64,000 bases of DNA from JTS-AC122 sp041742635 (GTDB lineage Bacteria > Planctomycetota > Phycisphaerae > Phycisphaerales > UBA1924), in the NCBI GenBank assembly GCA_041742635.1, contig JBGSIF010000175.1, forward strand, positions 1 through 64,000, in the 5' to 3' direction. The notes beneath the pieces are model-generated. The model saw nothing but the letters and a program-made list of their open reading frames with translations, was not told where the DNA came from and did not search any database. Made by a program: the position numbers and the translations under genes. Shown in pieces: positions 9,463-17,510 of this stretch; within the stretch, counting starts at the first letter, position 1, and each line of letters starts with the position of its first letter.

Positions 9463-11727
9463 ATGCCAAGCGTGGTTGAACCGGTCGGGAGGCCTGGGCG
9501 AGTGGAAGGCGCGGGGGCGAGCGAAGAAGTGATCGCACAGGCGTCACGTGCGCTGGAAGCGGGGATCGACGCTCTCTTTCGGAAACAGCGGACGGAGCGA
9601 GCGGACGCGAGCCGAGCGTGGGCACCGATGGCGGGGCGGCACTGGTGCGCGGAACTGGAGGGTGACTCGATCCTGTCGTCGGAATATTTGCTGATGAAGG
9701 TGATTCTGTCGCAGGAAAGCGAGCCGGAGGAGATGCCTCGGCTGCGTCGGATAGCGAACCATCTGCGGCTGACGCAGCGGAAACCCGGTGTGACACTAGC
9801 GCATGAAGGGGTGGGTGGGTGGGGGCAGTATCCGGGGTCGCCGCCGGATGTGTCGGCGACGGTAAAGGCATACTTCGCGCTGAAGTTATTCGGGGACCAT
9901 CCGGATGCGCCACACATGAAGGCGGCGCGCGAGTTGGTGCTGGCAATGGGGGGCGCGGAGAAGTGCAATACGTTCTCGACGTTTTACCTCGCGTGCCTCG
10001 GGCAGGTGACGTGGGATGCGTGTCCGGCGATACCGCCGGAGGTGGTGCTGCTGCCGCGATGGTTCCCGTTTCATATGGACAAAGTGGCGGCGTGGACGCG
10101 GACGATGATTTTGCCGCTGGCGTTGTGCTCGGCGCTGAGGCCGGTGCGGGCGTTACCGGAGGATCTGGGGATCGACGAACTGTTCATCGAGAAGAAGAAG
10201 TACAAGCACACGCTAGCGAAAGGGTGGAACAAGCAGAACCCGGTGGGTTGGCAGAACTTGTTTCTGGCGTGTGATCGGGTGCTGAAGTTTGTGCAGCGGC
10301 ACGGGTTGTCGCCGGTGCGTGGGAAGGCGATACGTGAGGCGGAGCGGTGGATTCTGTCACGGCTGGATTCGCGGACGACGGAGGGGTTGGGGGCGATATT
10401 TCCGCCGATGGTGTATGTGCAGATCGCGTTCAAAGCGCTGGGGTATGCGAGGAGCGAGCCGGTGATCCGGCAGGCGGAGCGAGACCTGGATGCGTTCATG
10501 GTGGAGGAGGCGAACGAGGACGCGACACTGGACCATGTGAGGTTGCAGCCGTGTTTCAGCCCGGTGTGGGATACGGGGATCGCGCTGTATGCGCTGACGG
10601 AAGCGGGGCTGGCGGCGTCGAACGACGAGCGGATCGCGCAGACGTGCGATTGGCTGCTCGATCGGCGCGTGAAGATGACGGGGGACTGGGTACGGAACCT
10701 GCGTGCGGAGGATCAGGGGATTCGACTCGGTGAGTCAGGCACTGGGCAGTCGGCACTGGGCGGTCGTGAAGAGACGGGGGCCGCGGCGTGGTCGTTTGAA
10801 TACCACAACGACTGGTACCCGGATGTGGATGACACGGTGATGGTTGCCAAGGCGCTGTGGCGTGCTGGAGACCGCGCGGGTGAGACGAAGAACCGTGACG
10901 CGGCGAGAGCGGCGGTGCGGTGGGTTCTGGCGATGCAGAACGACGATGGCGGATGGGCCGCGTTTGACCGGACCAAGGATCGGCCATGGATGGAAGCGAT
11001 CCCGTTCGCAGACCACAACGCGATGCAAGATCCGTCGTGCGCGGATATCACGGGGCGGACCGTGGAGGCGCTCGTGACGTGCGGGGTGTCCGCGGCGCAT
11101 CCATCGATCACGCGCGCGATCAAGTACATCCTCTCTCATCAGCAGCCGGAGGGGTGCTGGTGGGGGCGGTGGGGCGTGAACTATGTTTACGGGACGTGGC
11201 AGGCACTGGGGGGGCTTGTGTCGGCGGGGGTGGTGACGCCGGGGGCAGCGGTGCTGCATCCCGCGGCGGGAGCCGCGCTGGGGTGGGTGCGGAGCGTGCA
11301 GAATGAGGATGGGGGATTCGGCGAGACAGCGAACTCGTACTTGGATAGGGAGTGGATGGGGCGCGGGGCTTCGACCGCGTCGCAGACGGCGTGGGGGCTG
11401 GCGTGCTTGCTGTATTTGGTGACGACAGAGGACGAGGGAGTGCGGCGTGCGGCGGCGTGGCTGGCACGCAACCAAGTGGTGGAGGACAAGCCGGCGTATG
11501 CAGCGGCAAAGAATGTGGACCCCGGCGCGGTGAACGCGGATTGGGAGCGGCTGGCGCGGTTCGATTTCTCTCCTGAGTTTCGTGGAGGGTGGCACGAACA
11601 TCACTTCACGGGGACAGGGTTCCCGCGGGTGTTTTATTTGAGGTACAACCTGTACCGACACTACTTTCCGGTGATGTCGCTGGCGCGGTACGTTCGGCTG
11701 GCGCGCGCGGAGCGGGGGCGTGCATGA
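9463..11727 (+). CDS. shc: Squalene-hopene cyclase
   Basis: 754 residues, longer than the usual 630-730. It catalyses the polycyclisation of squalene to hopene/hopanol at the membrane, the key step in hopanoid synthesis. The catalytic acid motif is DVDDT at residues 454-458, and several QW repeats are present (QNDDGGWAAFD, QQPEGCWWGRWG, QNEDGGFGE). An extra segment just before the catalytic motif (about residues 424-440, ESGTGQSALGGREETG) is encoded by two tandem 14-base repeats at 10739-10766 and is absent from typical family members. ruvX starts within the last codon (ATGA overlap at 11724), so the two are co-translated. No other hopanoid gene is in the window. Confidence 0.93.
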   Translation: MPSVVEPVGRPGRVEGAGASEEVIAQASRALEAGIDALFRKQRTERADASRAWAPMAGRHWCAELEGDSILSSEYLLMKVILSQESEPEEMPRLRRIANHLRLTQRKPGVTLAHEGVGGWGQYPGSPPDVSATVKAYFALKLFGDHPDAPHMKAARELVLAMGGAEKCNTFSTFYLACLGQVTWDACPAIPPEVVLLPRWFPFHMDKVAAWTRTMILPLALCSALRPVRALPEDLGIDELFIEKKKYKHTLAKGWNKQNPVGWQNLFLACDRVLKFVQRHGLSPVRGKAIREAERWILSRLDSRTTEGLGAIFPPMVYVQIAFKALGYARSEPVIRQAERDLDAFMVEEANEDATLDHVRLQPCFSPVWDTGIALYALTEAGLAASNDERIAQTCDWLLDRRVKMTGDWVRNLRAEDQGIRLGESGTGQSALGGREETGAAAWSFEYHNDWYPDVDDTVMVAKALWRAGDRAGETKNRDAARAAVRWVLAMQNDDGGWAAFDRTKDRPWMEAIPFADHNAMQDPSCADITGRTVEALVTCGVSAAHPSITRAIKYILSHQQPEGCWWGRWGVNYVYGTWQALGGLVSAGVVTPGAAVLHPAAGAALGWVRSVQNEDGGFGETANSYLDREWMGRGASTASQTAWGLACLLYLVTTEDEGVRRAAAWLARNQVVEDKPAYAAAKNVDPGAVNADWERLARFDFSPEFRGGWHEHHFTGTGFPRVFYLRYNLYRHYFPVMSLARYVRLARAERGRA
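10739..10766. repeat. Tandem 14-base repeat inside shc
   Basis: Two adjacent copies (10739-10752 and 10753-10766) differ at one base and keep the cyclase frame open. The 9-base core GGCACTGGG also occurs on the minus strand inside the glycosyltransferase gene near 20503-20515. Confidence 0.6.
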
Positions 11728-12176
11728 AACGGTACCTGTGCCTGGACTTGGGCGACAAACGGACGGGGGTGGCAGTGGGGGACACGGTGCTGCGGATCGC
11801 GTCGCCGGTGACGGTGCTGGAGGTGGGAGTGCAGGAGCACGCGGGGGATGCACTGCTGGAAGCAATCGCACGGGTGTGCGAGGAGCAGTTGGGGAGGGAC
11901 GGTGAGTTGGTGGTGGGGCTGCCGCTGAATATGGATGGAACGGAAGGGGCGCGGGCGAAGATGGTGCGTGCGCTGGCCGCAAGGATCGAGGCAAGGACGA
12001 AGCGTGCGGTGACGTATCGGGACGAGCGGCTGAGTTCGGTCGCGGCGGACTGGACGATGGCGCAGTCTGGACTCACACACAAACAGAAGAAACAGCGGCG
12101 TGATGCACTGGCGGCGGCGAATATCTTGCAAGGGATGCTGAACGAAAACAGCCCCGCGGGTGCGGGGCCGAAGTGA
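11724..12176 (+). CDS. ruvX: RuvX/YqgF-family pre-16S rRNA nuclease (putative Holliday junction resolvase)
   Basis: 150 residues from ATG 11724, which overlaps the shc stop. It has the RNase-H-like fold motifs of the YqgF family: LDLGDKRTGVAVGD at the N terminus with the first catalytic Asp, GLPLNMDGTEG in the middle and YRDERLSSVAA before the C-terminal helix. The family matures the 5' end of 16S rRNA and was formerly described as a Holliday junction resolvase. A GC-rich hairpin (12151-12157 with 12162-12168) lies in the last codons without a T run. The link to shc is probably only positional. Confidence 0.88.
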   Translation: MKRYLCLDLGDKRTGVAVGDTVLRIASPVTVLEVGVQEHAGDALLEAIARVCEEQLGRDGELVVGLPLNMDGTEGARAKMVRALAARIEARTKRAVTYRDERLSSVAADWTMAQSGLTHKQKKQRRDALAAANILQGMLNENSPAGAGPK

Positions 12177-12248
12177 GAAGAACATCAGTGCTGAGGATGA
12201 TCAAAGAACTCGCGTGAGCTGGGATCCCGGCCATTTGGGCTCGCCAAA

Positions 12249-12303
12249 GAGGCGGCCCGGAGGTCCGCGGATAACGGGAGAAACGGCTCGGAGAGCCGTT
12301 GCA
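12249..12303 (-). repeat. Dispersed palindromic repeat (family B), intergenic copy 1
   Basis: Contains the hairpin at 12282-12300 (8-bp stem, 3-base loop) followed on the minus strand by GGACCTCCGGGCCGC. The same two blocks recur in the same order at 37019-37124. It lies just past the haloperoxidase-like gene and may also act as its transcription end, though there is no long T run. Confidence 0.6.
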
Positions 12304-12324
12304 CCAAAGACGTGATCGAGCGCA

Positions 12325-13794
12325 TCAGCAGCCGGTGAAGTAGGCGTCGAGGAAATCGAAGAAATCGAGGACGTTGACGACGGAATCGTTATTGACGTCG
12401 GCGGCATCATCGTTGGCAAAGAAGGCGGCGAGGAAGGAGAAGAAGTCGCGGAAATCGATGTTGCCATCGGCGTTGAAGTCGGCAATGCAGACGGGCTGGA
12501 AGTAGTTCCGTGCGATGTACTGACCGAGGCTCAGGCCGGAGATGTTGCCGTCGACGGCATCGAAGCGCCAGTGGACGCCGAGGTAGATTCGGCTCAGCGC
12601 GTTCTCCCAAGCGGCATCGGTGAATCGGTTGAAGGTGCGAGCGGGCGGAGTCTGGCCGGGGTAGAGGTCGGCGTAGAAGGGATCTTCGGAGGTGGCGGTG
12701 AAGGTAACGTTGTCGGTGCCGAAGAACTCGCGGAGGACGCCGGCATGAGCGGCACCGAACGTGGCGTGCCCGGAGACCCAGGCGGGGAAGGGAGGGGTGA
12801 AGGTGTTGAGGGGGAGCCAGGCGGGGTCGGCGACAGTGCGAGAGTTATTATCGATCGCGCCGTTGCGGATGCCGGTGATGGGGCGCCAGAGATCGACGTT
12901 AGTGAGGTATTTCATGTCCCAGGCGACGACACCGGCATCGCCCATGGCGAGGCCCACGAGGCCGAAGAGACGGGCGTTCTCGGCGAGGGAGAGGCCTTGC
13001 TGATTGGAGATTTCGGTGGTGATGCTCAGAAGGTGTCCCGGCGGCTTGTAGGTAGCGTTGACGTCGTTGGCCCAGAAGAAAGCGATGTCGGTCTGATCGG
13101 ACGTGCGTGTGGTGCTGTTGCGTGAGCCGTAGGACTTCACTTCGTTGAAGTTGTCGGCATAGGCCCGGCTGCGGAGCAGCGCGTTCATGTTCCAGAATCC
13201 GGCGGGGCCGGGACGACGGAACTGGGTAGGGTGTGTCATGGCGAAGGGGGTGGTGAGGCCCCAGTTGGGAGAGAAAGGAGCGGTATCGGAGGGGAGGTCT
13301 TCGGGGGTGCGGTAGTCGCCGGGGTTGGTGCCGAAGGTGTAGGGGGTGCTGTTGTCGGAACCGTCGCTGGCGCGAGCGGTGATGATCTGAGCAGCGGCGG
13401 CGACGCCGACGGCGATGCCGTCGGTTTTGGCTTGGCCGTCGGGGATCAGGTCGAGGCGATCATCGAGTTCGTCATTAAACGTGCTGGCCTGCGCGGGGTA
13501 GACATGGACGAGTACGGCGTGGCACGCGGCGGAGATGGCGGCTTCGGGCGAAGCACCCGTGGGAGCGGAGACGTAGGCGATATAGGGGGTGTGGGAGCGG
13601 TCGATGGAGTTGAAGGCCTCGAACATGGCGGCGTGGGTCATGGCGATCGCGCGGCCAATGGGACAGGGTGGGCCGCCGTTGACGCGGATGGACTGTTGGA
13701 CCATGCCGCTCCAGTGAGTAACTTCGTCGGCATGGCAGACGGAACCGGTCGAAGCGAGCACGCCGATGGTGCTGAGGAGTGCGATGTGTTTCAT
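12325..13794 (-). CDS. Secreted vanadium-dependent haloperoxidase/PAP2-like protein with GC-type dockerin tail (copy 1)
   Basis: 489 residues with a signal peptide ending near HADEV (residue 23). The catalytic region follows the vanadium haloperoxidase/PAP2 pattern: DLWRPI (R304), PFPAWVSGHATFGAAH (S341-H343 phosphate/vanadate site, H350) and SRIYLGVHWRFDA (R402, H408). Such enzymes either oxidise halides with peroxide or hydrolyse phosphate esters; which applies here cannot be read from sequence. Residues 436-489 are a GC-type dockerin (ADFNADGNIDFRDFFSFL, DVNNDSVVNVLDFFDFL, final Gly-Cys). It is a close paralogue of the next gene upstream and is oriented the same way, with about 180 bases between. 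Confidence 0.85.
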   Translation of the reverse strand: MKHIALLSTIGVLASTGSVCHADEVTHWSGMVQQSIRVNGGPPCPIGRAIAMTHAAMFEAFNSIDRSHTPYIAYVSAPTGASPEAAISAACHAVLVHVYPAQASTFNDELDDRLDLIPDGQAKTDGIAVGVAAAAQIITARASDGSDNSTPYTFGTNPGDYRTPEDLPSDTAPFSPNWGLTTPFAMTHPTQFRRPGPAGFWNMNALLRSRAYADNFNEVKSYGSRNSTTRTSDQTDIAFFWANDVNATYKPPGHLLSITTEISNQQGLSLAENARLFGLVGLAMGDAGVVAWDMKYLTNVDLWRPITGIRNGAIDNNSRTVADPAWLPLNTFTPPFPAWVSGHATFGAAHAGVLREFFGTDNVTFTATSEDPFYADLYPGQTPPARTFNRFTDAAWENALSRIYLGVHWRFDAVDGNISGLSLGQYIARNYFQPVCIADFNADGNIDFRDFFSFLAAFFANDDAADVNNDSVVNVLDFFDFLDAYFTGC

Positions 13795-13977
13795 GTAAGT
13801 GCCTTTCGCGGGTGGGCCGCTAGGAGACGAATCGGGACAAAGAACTGTTCAGGACAAGAACCTTCAACGGGTACAAGGACGCCATGCAGAGAAGCGACAA
13901 AGGTGAAGAGGTGGCGCCGCGGTCAAGCGGGGCCACCGTGAAAAGCAAGAACGATCGCGGCGGTGGACTGAAAAGGA

Positions 13978-15438
13978 TCAGCAGCCGACGAAGAATGTGG
14001 TGAGGAAGTCGAAGAAGTCCTGAGAGTTGTTGATGCCGTCACGATTGAAGTCGGAGGCGGGAGACTGGGCAAAGAAGGCGGTGATGAAGTCGAAGAAATC
14101 CTGAGAGTTGGAGAAGCCGTCGGAGTTGAAGTCGGCACGACAGACGGGGAGGAAAAGGGACTGTCCGACCATGTGCCCGATGGCAAAGCCGGCGGCGTTA
14201 CCGTCGGAGGCATCGAAGGGGAAGTGGACGCCGAGGTAGACACGGCTGACGCCGTTCTCTATGGCGGCTTCGGCGAAACTGTTGAACGTTCGTGGGCCGC
14301 TTTCGGGGAGTGCGTTGTAGAAGGGGTCTTCGGAGTCACAGGTGAAGGTGACGCTGTCGGTGCCGAAGAACTCGGCCATAACGCCGGCGTGAGCGGCGCC
14401 GAAGGTGGCGTGGCCGGAAATCCATGCGGGGAACGGCGGTGAGAAGGGATTGATGGATTCCCAGTTGGGGTCGGCGATGGTACCGGGGTTGCCGTCGTTA
14501 GCGGCACTTCGGATGGCTGAGACGGGGCGCCAGAGGTCGATATCGGTGGACCACTTGGCGTGCCATGCGGCGATGCCTGCGTCCCCCATGGAGATGGCGA
14601 CGAGGGCGAAGAGGCGGGCGTTCTGGCTGAGTGAAAGAGCGTGATCTTCGGAGACGACACGGGTGATGTCAAAGAGATGGCCCGGCGGCTTGTAGGTGCC
14701 GTTGACATCGTTGGCCCAGAAGAAGGCGATTTTGGTTTGCTCGGCGGTGCGTACGGTGCTGAAGCGTGCGCCGTAGGCTTTGACGGCGTTGACCTGAGCG
14801 GCGTAGGCGGGGCTTTGGATGAGGGCCGCCATGGACGTGAAGCCGAGGGGACCGGCGGGGACGTATTGGCGGACGTCAACGCCGGAGAATGACGCGACTT
14901 GGCCCCACTGTGGATTGCACTCTGGGTTGAAGGAAGGGGGCGTTGGGACGTAATCGCCCGGGGCGGTGCCGTAGGTGTAGGGGGTATCGATGAGGGAGCC
15001 GTCGTCTTCACGCTCGGCGAGGATCTGATCGGCGGCGGCGATACCAACGGCGATGCCGGCGGTCTTCGGTGCACCGTCGGGGATGAGCGCAAGGCGTGCG
15101 TTGTATTCGTTGGTAAGGGGCGTGATCGAGCCGGGGAAGAGGACGGACATGGCCCTGAAGGCAGCGGCGGAGACGGCGGCTTCTTTGGAGGCCGACGAGG
15201 CGGCGGGGATATAGGCGCGGTAAGGGGTGTGGGTGCGTTCGATGGAGTTGATGGCTTCAAAGACGGCGATGTGTGTGATCGCGCCGGCGCGAGCGAGCGG
15301 GCAGGGGCAGCCGGTGCCGAAGTCCAGCCGGTACAAGTCCAGCATGACGTCGTTCCAGTGAGTGACTTCGTCTGCGTTGCAGACGGGAGCCGCCGCGGCG
15401 ATGAGGCCGATGGCGGCGAATCGTTTCCAGCTTTTCAT
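13978..15438 (-). CDS. Secreted vanadium-dependent haloperoxidase/PAP2-like protein with GC-type dockerin tail (copy 2)
   Basis: 486 residues from ATG 15438; the frame continues upstream but the signal peptide (MKSWKRFAAIGLIAAAAPVCNA) starts here. Same architecture as its downstream paralogue: DIDLWRPVSAIR, PFPAWISGHATFGAAHAG, SRVYLGVHFPFDASDG and a C-terminal GC dockerin with two NSQDFFDF units (ADFNSDGFSNSQDFFDFI, SDFNRDGINNSQDFFDFL) ending in Gly-Cys. The His before FPFD matches H408 of copy 1. The dockerin units here are closer to consensus than in copy 1, so copy 1 has diverged more in its tail. Tandem duplication is the simplest explanation. Confidence 0.85.
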   Translation of the reverse strand: MKSWKRFAAIGLIAAAAPVCNADEVTHWNDVMLDLYRLDFGTGCPCPLARAGAITHIAVFEAINSIERTHTPYRAYIPAASSASKEAAVSAAAFRAMSVLFPGSITPLTNEYNARLALIPDGAPKTAGIAVGIAAADQILAEREDDGSLIDTPYTYGTAPGDYVPTPPSFNPECNPQWGQVASFSGVDVRQYVPAGPLGFTSMAALIQSPAYAAQVNAVKAYGARFSTVRTAEQTKIAFFWANDVNGTYKPPGHLFDITRVVSEDHALSLSQNARLFALVAISMGDAGIAAWHAKWSTDIDLWRPVSAIRSAANDGNPGTIADPNWESINPFSPPFPAWISGHATFGAAHAGVMAEFFGTDSVTFTCDSEDPFYNALPESGPRTFNSFAEAAIENGVSRVYLGVHFPFDASDGNAAGFAIGHMVGQSLFLPVCRADFNSDGFSNSQDFFDFITAFFAQSPASDFNRDGINNSQDFFDFLTTFFVGC

Positions 15439-15748
15439 AGAGAAACCCTTATCTACGTGTGAGCCACGGGACAAAAGGATCAAAGGAAGAACAGGAGCGC
15501 AGGAAAACCAACGCTGTGGAGCGGCCTCGTCAGACTGAACTTGTAGAAACTGAAGCGTCGGGACTACGCGGTGCCGAGCCTGGACTTGTCGTCCACTTCC
15601 AACTCACGCTCGATACGTTATTGAATGTATCCCAACGTGCGGAAACTGCAAGGAAGGTCCGAATGAATTATTCCCAAAAGTCAAGAATATTCGGACTATA
15701 TGTAAAATCAAGTGGCTTATTTACGTACACAATACTAACAAATTGTCG
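15439..15748. other. AT-richer intergenic region with an inverted repeat, upstream of the haloperoxidase-like pair
   Basis: About 310 bases between minus-strand genes. It contains an interrupted inverted repeat: GTCCGAAT plus ATTC on the left (from 15658, with a 5-base bulge) and GAATATTCGGAC at 15685-15696 on the right. This may be an operator or a transcription-end structure. No coding content was recognised. Confidence 0.4.
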
Positions 15749-16747
15749 CTATCGTCTCAATGATTGGCGATACGACGTAATGGTCATGCGTAAAGCGACT
15801 TCAAGAGGGGTAGATTGCGGATCGAGGCGTTGAGGGTCGCCGACGGATTTAATCAGTGGATGTTGGAGTGAGGACGCGTCGGCAGCGGGGCACGAGAGGC
15901 GATGGAACTCGGCGAGCGCTGAAGCGGCGCGGCGATCCAGGGTGCCGGCGATGCGGCGTGCGAGTGTGGAAAGTGATGCGACACGCGGTTCGTCATGTAC
16001 ACCATTGGGTGCGCCGGACGGGGTGGTGAGACGGATGGCGGCGGTGGCGAGTTGCGTGAGGAAGGCTTGCTGCGACCCGGTGATGTGGGGCACATGGAGA
16101 AGCAAGACCGAGCCGGTATTGGGAGACAGGACCGGTGTTGTGATGACGAAGTCGGTGAGCAGCCGAGCGGCATCGGGGGCGTAGGTCCAGGTGGAGGGAG
16201 CGTTCAGGTCGCCGGGGAAGCGAAGGGTTTTCCAATCGAGGGCGGCACGGCAGAGTGAATCGATGATCCAGTGACGGACGGTGGGGCCGAAGAGGGGACC
16301 GATGGAAACCAAGGTGAGTCTCATGCGTGCGTCGGTAGCGGCGGATGTGAGAGAAGGATTGGTGGAGACGGAGTCGGCATCGGGGAAGGGAACAGGAGCG
16401 ACGATGTGGGTGGGGGGGGCGTCGGCGGGGCGGGCGGGGAGTTTGGCGACGAGTGCCGCAAGACGCGCGAGTTCGGCGGGGCGTGACTCGTGAGTGAACG
16501 GAAGGGCGACGACAACGGCGCGGCAATCACGCATGGCGCCGAGGAGAGCGGCGTCGTCGGCGGTATCGCCGGTGAGGTAGGTGGCGTTGGCGCGATTGCC
16601 GAAACGGCGTCGCGCGAGTTCAAGGTCGCGGATGAAGAGGCGGACGGGGACGCCGCGGGAAAGGAGTTCGAGCGCGGCGGCGGCCCCGAAGGAGCCGGTC
16701 GCGCCGAGCACGAGGACGTGGGAAGCATCATCGACCGGCTTAGGCAT
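15749..16747 (-). CDS. NAD(P)-binding protein, NmrA/epimerase-like (atypical SDR)
   Basis: 332 residues. The N terminus has the Rossmann motif GATGSFGAAAALELL near residues 15-29 followed by VRLFIRDLELARRRFG, the usual pattern of atypical short-chain dehydrogenases in which a basic residue can contact NADP. The next strands (YLTGDTADDAALLGAMRDCRAVVVAL) also fit. The YxxxK catalytic pair of classical SDRs is not evident, so it may be an NmrA-type sensor or an epimerase-like enzyme of unknown substrate. The C-terminal half is not recognised. It is followed about 80 bases upstream on the same strand by a GNAT gene. Confidence 0.7.
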   Translation of the reverse strand: MPKPVDDASHVLVLGATGSFGAAAALELLSRGVPVRLFIRDLELARRRFGNRANATYLTGDTADDAALLGAMRDCRAVVVALPFTHESRPAELARLAALVAKLPARPADAPPTHIVAPVPFPDADSVSTNPSLTSAATDARMRLTLVSIGPLFGPTVRHWIIDSLCRAALDWKTLRFPGDLNAPSTWTYAPDAARLLTDFVITTPVLSPNTGSVLLLHVPHITGSQQAFLTQLATAAIRLTTPSGAPNGVHDEPRVASLSTLARRIAGTLDRRAASALAEFHRLSCPAADASSLQHPLIKSVGDPQRLDPQSTPLEVALRMTITSYRQSLRR

Positions 16748-16825
16748 CGCGTGGGTATCGAACCGGGGAGGTCGAAACCTTGAGGAGAAGTTGAAGCGGT
16801 GCGCGATGCGTGGGTAATGCCGGGA

Positions 16826-17437
16826 TCATGCGGAGGAAGGTGGGGGCTTGACCCAACGGGACATGAGGATGTCGTGGACATACTCCTCGGTATCGAGTTT
16901 GAAGAAGTCGCGGCGGATGCCTTCCTTTGCGAAGCCCAAGCGTGAGTAGAGGCGACGGGCACCGAGGTTGGACTCGAAGACGCCGAGGTAGATTTTTTCG
17001 ATGAACTCGTGTGGTGTGGCCCAATCGATGAGAGTCTGGATGAGTGCCCGGCCGATGCCTTGCCCGCGCCAGTCTTGGACGACGCTAATACCGAAATCGC
17101 CGTGGTGCTGAACTCGGCGGCGGGAGCCGCAGCGGAAACTGAGTTCGCCGAGGAGACGGTGTGGTTGCGCAGGTGAGGCAGGCTCATGGTCTGGTTCGGC
17201 TGGGACTTGATCGGCGACGAGGAGGAGCCAGCCGGGGTTGGTGAGGTAGTCGGTGATCCAAGCGCGGATCTTGGTTGGGTCGGTATCGACCTCGTCGAGG
17301 GTGGTAACGTTGTGTTCGCTGGTTCGGGCCATGTGCCGGCGGAGAAGAATGAAGGCGGGCGCGTCGTCGGGGGTGGCGGGACGGACGCGGATGTCGCCGA
17401 GGGGGGTGGGTACGGTGCGGGATTGGGTGGTGCCCAT
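16826..17437 (-). CDS. GNAT-family N-acetyltransferase
   Basis: 203 residues. The acetyl-CoA binding motif A is clear: ISVVQDWRGQGIGRALIQTLIDWA, followed by the motif B strand (IEKIYLGVFESNLGARRLYSRLGF). This pattern is closest to acetyltransferases acting on small amines or protein N termini, but the substrate is unknown. The stretch between strands 3 and 4 (VPAEPDHEPASPAQPHR) looks like a low-complexity loop. The gene is divergent from the LEPR-XLL gene, with about 70 bases between starts. Confidence 0.88.
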   Translation of the reverse strand: MGTTQSRTVPTPLGDIRVRPATPDDAPAFILLRRHMARTSEHNVTTLDEVDTDPTKIRAWITDYLTNPGWLLLVADQVPAEPDHEPASPAQPHRLLGELSFRCGSRRRVQHHGDFGISVVQDWRGQGIGRALIQTLIDWATPHEFIEKIYLGVFESNLGARRLYSRLGFAKEGIRRDFFKLDTEEYVHDILMSRWVKPPPSSA

Positions 17438-17510
17438 GAGAGATCTTTGTCAGGGGAAAGGGCGTGGGCGCGGTAGAAGGTTGGTCGGTCCCACTTTACG
17501 GTGAGTGAAG

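Noticed and set aside
10735..11994. 419-residue minus-strand ORF opposite shc and ruvX
   Set aside because: Arg/Pro/His-biased shadow frame of two confidently identified genes.
15484..15748. tRNA or small RNA gene in AT-rich gaps (15.5 kb, 41.9 kb, 5.9 kb)
   Set aside because: No cloverleaf pattern or GTTCRANNC T-loop with matching stems was found by reading these gaps.
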